Shown here one piece after another: positions 5,801 through 8,544 of a DNA stretch of 8,544 nt. The DNA comes from an uncultured Clostridia bacterium (GTDB lineage Bacteria > Bacillota > Clostridia > HGM11514), in assembly GCA_934489915.1 (NCBI GenBank), contig CAKSSZ010000048.1:1-8544 (forward strand), read 5' to 3'. Below the pieces are notes generated by a model. The model had not been told where the DNA came from. It was given only the letters and a program-made list of their open reading frames with translations, and searched no databases. Every line of letters starts with the position of its first letter. The stretch's first letter is position 1. A program made the position numbers and the translations under genes.

Positions 5801-8544
5801 CGATTTATATTATCTGCGCCGTTTGCCCAACAGCAAGCTTTCTTATGTGGATGATGTACGGCTGTATGCAACGGCATACAATGCGCCTGAGGTTTCCGAC
5901 GTAACCGTTTCCGGTGATGCTGCAAAAGGCGAGGCGCTGACGGTTTCCTATACCTTTACCGCAGATGCGGCAGGGGCAGAGGATGCAAGCACTTTCCAGT
6001 GGCTGCGGGGAGATCAGGAAGCGGGCGACTTTACACCCATTCCGGAAGCAACCGGCAAGACTTACCAGCCTACCGAGGCGGATTACGACGGTTATTTGAA
6101 GGTAGCAGTGACGGCACATCAGACCGTTGAGCCGAAGGACGGTAAAACGGTGGAGAGCAAAAGTGTGCAAATGCCGGCCTATCCTGTAGCAAGCCAGGTA
6201 GAAATTTCTGGCGGCGGTGTTGTAGGACGTGAGCTGGAAGGCAGCTATACTTACAGCGACGCAAACGGCGACGAAGAGGACGGTTCTGCTTACCGGTGGC
6301 TTTCTTCCGACCGGGAGGATGGAGACTATACTCCCATCGCCGGCGCAACAGGCAAAACCTATACAGTGACAGCCGACATGGCAGGACGGTATTTGAAATT
6401 TGAAGTCACCCCGAAAAATAAAGCGGTAGCAGCAGGAACGGGGAAAACAGCTGTCAGCGAACCGCTGGCGATTGTTGCCGGGAACCGTGCGCCGGTGGCA
6501 ACAGATGTGAGAATCAGCGGCGTTGTGACGGTCAACGGTCTTGCTCAGGGCGGCTATCTTTACACAGACGAGGACAACGACCCGGAAGGGGAAAGCAAAT
6601 ATCAATGGTATCAGAGCGACGCGGCAGACGAGGGCTTCACTGCCATTGAAAATGCGACCGGCCGCAGTCTGACCATCGGTACAGAATTAGAAGGCAAATA
6701 TCTCCGCTTTGAAGTAACTCCTGTGGACTCCTTCGGCATGGCAGGAAAAGCGGTACAAAGCGAAAGCGTTCTGGTAGAAAATAAGACCATCAATCAGCTG
6801 TATGTTTCCGCAGAACAGACCGGAACGGGCGACGGCTCCCGGGAACATCCCTTTGCAAAGGCTGAGGAAGCAAGAGATTATATCCGCCAGCTGAAAAAGA
6901 GCGGATTGTATCCGGAGGGCGGCGTAACGGTATACTTTATGGCAGGCACTTATGCTTTAGAAGATACCTTTACCCTGACCGAGGAGGACAGCGGTACGGC
7001 TGACGCACCCATTCTCTACCGTAACTACGGAAACGACAAGGTAATTTTCTCCGGCGGCAAGAGCTTTAATGTGGCAGATTTCTCTAAGGTTTCCGGCTCT
7101 ATGAAGTCGCTGCTGAAATCTTCTGCGGCGCAGGAAAATGTGCTGGTGGCTGATTTGAAGGTGCTGGGTGTGACCGATTTTGAGGAATTTCACACCGTTT
7201 CCTCCGGACCCCGGTATACCTTGTTCGGTACCTTGTTTGAAATGGACGGACAGCAGATGAAGCTCTCTCGCTGGCCCAACAGTGATTACAGAACCGATTG
7301 GGCTTCCGTCAATGTACGGACGAAAACCCCGGCGGTCTTAGGCTATAGCGATGACACCATTTCTAAATGGACCTATAAGACGGACGACATCTGGTTCCTG
7401 GGATATTGGTGGTATGACTGGGCGGCGGAATTTTCAAAGGGTACGATTGACGCAGCCAATAAGCAGATTACCCTGCAAACGGACTTACACTACGGCGTAA
7501 ACGGAAACGGCAGACCCATGCGGGCGTACAATGTCTATGAAGAAATTGACGAACCGGGCGAATGGTATCTGGATCGGAACGCAGGCAAGCTGTATTTCTA
7601 TCCGCCGGCAGAGGTAAAGGCAGATTCGGTTCTGACCATGACGGATAAAACCTTTGATTTGGTTTCTATGGATCAGGTTTCTAACGTTACCTTCCGCGGC
7701 ATTTCCTTTACCGGCGGCCGCGGTCTGGCAGTGAATATGAAGGGCGGCGAAAACAACCAGCTCAGCAACTGTGACATTCATTTGTTTGAGCAGTCCGCCG
7801 TCAGCATTACCGGTGATGAAAGTAAAAACAACGGTCTGGACAGCTGTGCTATTTATAACTGCGGCGCAGGTGCCATCACCCTGCGGGGCGGCTTGAAGGA
7901 GTCTGTGACCCCGGCAGGAAATTATGTAAAAAACAGCGTGATGCATGATGTGTCCATGATGCGTGAGGTATATGCTCCCGGTGTGGATGTGGACGGCGTA
8001 GGCAATGTGATTTCGCACAACGAATTTTACAATTCTCCCCATCAGATGATTCTCTTCCACGGGGTGGAAAATGTGATGGAGTATAACAAGTTCCACAATG
8101 TGTGCAAAAACGCAGCGGATATGGGCGTTATTTACACCGGGCGGAACGTGGCAGACCAGGGCAATCTGATCCGGTACAATCATTTCTATAATGTAGGCAC
8201 CGGCTTTGCATCCAACTTTGCGCCTTGCTGCATCTTTACCGATGACGGCAGCTCTAACCTGGAGGCATATGGCAACGTGTTCGGTCCCAACGTCACCTCC
8301 GTTGAGGTCATTAAGATTCACGGCGGTATTTATAACCGGTTCCACCATAACCTTTATATTGATGCACCGGAGGCGTATTACCAATCCGGCTGGAATAAGG
8401 GGCATTGGTATAACATGGTCATCGGTGACAGTGAGCCGGCGCTGCGGGATAGCTTCCTGGCGGTGAAGGATAATCCGCTTTATCTGGAAAAATGGCCTTG
8501 GCTCAGGCAGCTGAAGGATACCAGCGGTTCTCCCTCTACCATTG
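2808..8544 (+). CDS. Giant exported modular protein: three CBM-like modules, Ig-like repeats, LamG-like domain and GH141-like beta-helix (3' end outside window)
   Basis: The frame stays open for 1912 full codons and leaves the window without a stop; hand translation found no break. Order by residue: signal peptide 1 to about 25; CBM4/9-like jellyroll 28-198; InlB-B-repeat-like 199-283; second and third jellyroll 284-453 and 454-616; Ig-like repeat A 617-724; Big_2-type Ig 735-819; LamG-like 823-1024; Ig-like repeats B, C, D 1025-1325; right-handed beta-helix from 1326 onward. The protein should be exported by Sec and act on a polysaccharide at or beyond the cell surface. How it is anchored cannot be told, because the C-terminus (SLH, sortase or other) is missing. 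The gene follows the sugar-acid operon on the same strand after 100 bases and may share its regulation or use its own weak promoter. Starts at 2784 or 2790 would only lengthen the signal peptide. The architecture is clear; the enzyme activity is inferred from the beta-helix resemblance. Confidence 0.9.
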   Translation, partial: MKKYLGILVVLCMLTTLLIPGFALAAENILDNGGLETGDTTGWTTYPPGNFASGNIAISAVVEAAHSGSYGLKLETTANSPGWSNTGAYLTVAGSKIDLSKEYVLSCYVKSADGKNRKLRLAAMYRNAATDGLYTYASDFVTVGAEWQKLSLTMAAGNTVLTSEQQAEMYSMEVYVQNPITEESAGIYYADDMELAEATAIETVRNTVSVGENGKVTIGGKDYTGESQLDGLLPGSVLAFTVTPDDGYEIDTVTYDNKEITGATLTVVKDATLKVIFRKKTDGNLFDNGGLEQGTVDGWVTYPPGNFAPGNIAISAVAEAAHTGSYGMKLQSTANTPEWGHTGAVYSIKVSKLNLDQRYLLTCWAKSGDGKTRRVRIAAIYRNTNTDNLAESVSDYMTIGSDWKQLSFEIDIPRETLGDKLSEADVVELMFQNPITDEDAGVYYMDDFSMKLNNIVDNYSFEEGHMDGWAAYPPNDWGAWTEVTEDTARTGSHSLKIRTDNNVPDFDHTGAYYSLPVDKMDPEKAYAASAWLKSADGKNHDIKVYAVYRNEATDALKGFVSEETVTITPDEWKQVSFTIKEVMTSAYVLEICFANPNNDGNKGTYYLDDACVSVIGKRPAAPEAKNVKVTGDTSAVGNVLSGSYTFYDDNDDPEGESVYRWLRGDDKNNVSSWTEAAKGTCTAEKAITYPLTDADAGHFMALEITPKSTVEPMDGQAAYGICDRKIGETLPAAVIDLTKLKTDFTVGETGKVKVTGAADNGAVLDVTDKSTVTSSNPETLEISSDGTMTAKKIGLATVTAVYQNEGITLEKKAIAVVAMKKVSDNGFEDPSVPVTTYNMNTGATYENTTDYSKDVVKDGSYSLLLKSTGDDMIANDLLRNVNRNRGYLEAWFYDENASGNQSESGFYMTAREQTPEVGLGVHLGFTPNHHDGPEEFGGSGDFYFRGVPSCGGYMTYDGGLARSNGWHQAILDFSGEGYALYVDGVKIAHRDSGNGGLNDLYYLRRLPNSKLSYVDDVRLYATAYNAPEVSDVTVSGDAAKGEALTVSYTFTADAAGAEDASTFQWLRGDQEAGDFTPIPEATGKTYQPTEADYDGYLKVAVTAHQTVEPKDGKTVESKSVQMPAYPVASQVEISGGGVVGRELEGSYTYSDANGDEEDGSAYRWLSSDREDGDYTPIAGATGKTYTVTADMAGRYLKFEVTPKNKAVAAGTGKTAVSEPLAIVAGNRAPVATDVRISGVVTVNGLAQGGYLYTDEDNDPEGESKYQWYQSDAADEGFTAIENATGRSLTIGTELEGKYLRFEVTPVDSFGMAGKAVQSESVLVENKTINQLYVSAEQTGTGDGSREHPFAKAEEARDYIRQLKKSGLYPEGGVTVYFMAGTYALEDTFTLTEEDSGTADAPILYRNYGNDKVIFSGGKSFNVADFSKVSGSMKSLLKSSAAQENVLVADLKVLGVTDFEEFHTVSSGPRYTLFGTLFEMDGQQMKLSRWPNSDYRTDWASVNVRTKTPAVLGYSDDTISKWTYKTDDIWFLGYWWYDWAAEFSKGTIDAANKQITLQTDLHYGVNGNGRPMRAYNVYEEIDEPGEWYLDRNAGKLYFYPPAEVKADSVLTMTDKTFDLVSMDQVSNVTFRGISFTGGRGLAVNMKGGENNQLSNCDIHLFEQSAVSITGDESKNNGLDSCAIYNCGAGAITLRGGLKESVTPAGNYVKNSVMHDVSMMREVYAPGVDVDGVGNVISHNEFYNSPHQMILFHGVENVMEYNKFHNVCKNAADMGVIYTGRNVADQGNLIRYNHFYNVGTGFASNFAPCCIFTDDGSSNLEAYGNVFGPNVTSVEVIKIHGGIYNRFHHNLYIDAPEAYYQSGWNKGHWYNMVIGDSEPALRDSFLAVKDNPLYLEKWPWLRQLKDTSGSPSTI
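2889..3401 (+). repeat. CBM4/9-like jellyroll module, copy 1 (residues 28-198)
   Basis: It opens with NILDNGGLE, continues with GWTTYPPGN, SGSYGLKL and KSADGK, and closes with GIYYADDMEL. 'N.l.NgGfE..GW', 'G..Slkl' and a final 'yyvDDv.l' strand are typical of CBM_4_9-type beta-sandwich modules that bind glycan chains. The module is repeated twice further on, with copy 2 the closest relative. The ligand cannot be read. Confidence 0.75.
3402..3656 (+). other. InlB B-repeat-like module (residues 199-283)
   Basis: The stretch includes FTVTPDDGYEIDTVTYD and ends ATLKVIFRKK. 'f.vtPddGYeid.v' followed by 'tvtv.f' resembles the small beta-grasp-like bacterial repeat found in Gram-positive surface proteins. 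It sits between jellyroll copies 1 and 2 and is absent between copies 2 and 3. A spacer role is likely. Confidence 0.55.
3657..4166 (+). repeat. CBM4/9-like jellyroll module, copy 2 (residues 284-453)
   Basis: By hand count, 44 of its first 62 residues match copy 1 without gaps at an offset of 256 codons, including GNIAISAV and TYPPGNFA. Later it shows KSGDGK and VYYMDDFSM. It abuts copy 3 with no linker. Confidence 0.75.
4167..4655 (+). repeat. CBM4/9-like jellyroll module, copy 3 (residues 454-616)
   Basis: It keeps the frame of the other copies (NIVDNYSFE, GWAAYPPND, TGSHSLKI, KSADGK, TYYLDDACV) but is clearly more diverged. Its binding face may therefore recognise a different part of the glycan. 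Confidence 0.72.
4656..4979 (+). repeat. Ig-like repeat A (residues 617-724)
   Basis: The repeat shows NVKVTGDTSAVGNVLSGSY, then the acidic loop DDNDDPEGES at 648-657, YRWLRGD, and a late 'M.LEITP' strand. It matches repeats B to D but stands alone, separated from them by about 300 residues. The acidic loop could bind calcium (inference). Confidence 0.65.
5010..5264 (+). other. Big_2-type bacterial Ig-like domain (residues 735-819)
   Basis: The signature is VTSSNPETLEISSDGTMTAK followed by a 'G.atvta.y' strand, the classic pattern of bacterial Ig-like group 2 domains in surface proteins and exported hydrolases. It is probably a structural spacer. Confidence 0.75.
5274..5879 (+). other. LamG/concanavalin A-like domain (residues 823-1024)
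   Basis: It opens with SDNGFED and has GSYSLLLKSTGDD, YLEAWFYDE, GWHQAILDFSGEGYALYVDG and LSYVDDVRLYA. 'W+.~~~d.....lYvDG' plus 'yvDDvrlY' is typical of laminin-G-like jellyroll domains in bacterial glycan-acting proteins. Sugar binding is likely, but no specificity can be read. Confidence 0.65.
5880..6185 (+). repeat. Ig-like repeat B (residues 1025-1126), acidic loop degenerate
   Basis: It opens with APEVSDVTVSGDAAKGEAL and has FQWLRGD with W1065 and PEATGKTYQPTEADYDGYLK. The acidic 'D.D.D.EGES' loop of copies A and D is replaced by DAAGAEDAST. Confidence 0.65.
6186..6482 (+). repeat. Ig-like repeat C (residues 1127-1225)
   Basis: It shows EISGGGVVGRELEGSYTYSD, then DANGDEEDGSAYRW with W1164, GATGKTYTVTADMAGRYLKF and EVTPKN. 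It is directly adjacent to copies B and D. Confidence 0.68.
6483..6782 (+). repeat. Ig-like repeat D (residues 1226-1325)
   Basis: It shows DVRISGVVTVNGLAQGGYLY, the loop DEDNDPEGES at 1254-1263, YQWYQSD with W1267, and GKYLRFEVTPVD. It leads straight into the beta-helix and is closest to copy A in the acidic loop. Confidence 0.68.
6783..8544 (+). other. Right-handed parallel beta-helix, GH141-like catalytic domain (residues 1326-1912+, C-terminus missing)
   Basis: The domain opens with LYVSAEQTGTGDGSREHPFA and EEDSGTADAPILYRNYG, then has SRWPNSDYRTDW, DIWFLGYWWYDWA (1527-1539) and EEIDEPGEWYLDRNAGKLY. After that come short Asn-rich turns such as NVISHNEFYNSPHQ, YNKFHNV and IRYNHFYNV, the hallmark of PbH1 beta-helix coils. 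Two conserved-looking acidic sites, D1771 in AADMGVIYTGR and D1812/D1813 in FTDDGSS, lie 41-42 residues apart and are candidate catalytic residues. The overall pattern resembles GH141-type hydrolases, which include an alpha-L-fucosidase and a xylanase; a related beta-helix family or a lyase remains possible. Specificity is inference. Confidence 0.72.

Noticed and set aside
5805..6605. 266-codon open frame on the minus strand
   Set aside because: It is opposite the Ig-like repeats B to D, with no ribosome site context or family motifs seen; it is explained by the coding bias of the + strand gene.
4656..6782. CRISPR-like or short tandem DNA repeats
   Set aside because: The similarity is at protein level between units of about 100 residues with diverged DNA; there are no regular short repeats with unique spacers.
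7485..8405. 306-codon open frame on the minus strand
   Set aside because: It lies wholly opposite the beta-helix domain, whose + strand protein matches a known fold. The minus translation is rich in His, Ile and Val without recognisable motifs, as expected for a shadow of biased codon use.

Overview
The window reads as part of a carbohydrate-use locus of an anaerobic Bacillota (Clostridia-like) bacterium. This rests on strong AGGAGG/AAAGGAG ribosome sites, tight gene packing, intermediate GC, and a very large Sec-exported protein built from carbohydrate-binding and Ig-like modules. Genus-level placement is not possible from the sequence alone. All five genes lie on the + strand, and no RNA genes, insertion sequences or CRISPR arrays were seen.

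Bases 1-2707 hold four tightly packed genes with gaps of 1 to 16 bases, so they are probably one operon. They are: the last 36 codons of an enolase-superfamily (mandelate racemase/muconate lactonizing type) sugar-acid dehydratase; a short M24 'pita-bread' fold protein that keeps the five metal ligands but lacks two peptidase histidines; a DapA/N-acetylneuraminate-lyase family Schiff-base aldolase; and a zinc-dependent medium-chain dehydrogenase. Dehydratase, DapA-family aldolase and sugar or polyol dehydrogenase together are the usual toolkit of a non-phosphorylated sugar-acid pathway: sugar to aldonate, to 2-keto-3-deoxy-aldonate, to pyruvate plus an aldehyde.

Bases 2708-2807 are the only sizeable intergenic gap. 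It holds an 11-bp perfect inverted repeat whose 21-base loop displays a perfect Shine-Dalgarno sequence, a weak candidate promoter, and the ribosome site of the next gene.

Bases 2808-8544 are one uninterrupted reading frame of at least 1912 codons that runs off the window. From the N-terminus it encodes a signal peptide, a carbohydrate-binding-like jellyroll module, a small InlB-B-repeat-like module, two more jellyroll modules, an Ig-like repeat (A), a Big_2-type Ig domain, a LamG/concanavalin-like domain, three more Ig-like repeats (B, C, D), and a right-handed parallel beta-helix domain resembling glycoside hydrolase family GH141. I translated this frame by hand and found no stop or frameshift.

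Working model (inference): the giant exported protein binds and cuts a plant or host glycan outside the cell, and the upstream operon breaks down the released sugar through its acid. Because a characterised GH141 member is an alpha-L-fucosidase, and L-fucose can be degraded by fuconate dehydratase plus a DapA-family aldolase, fucose is one attractive but unproven substrate.
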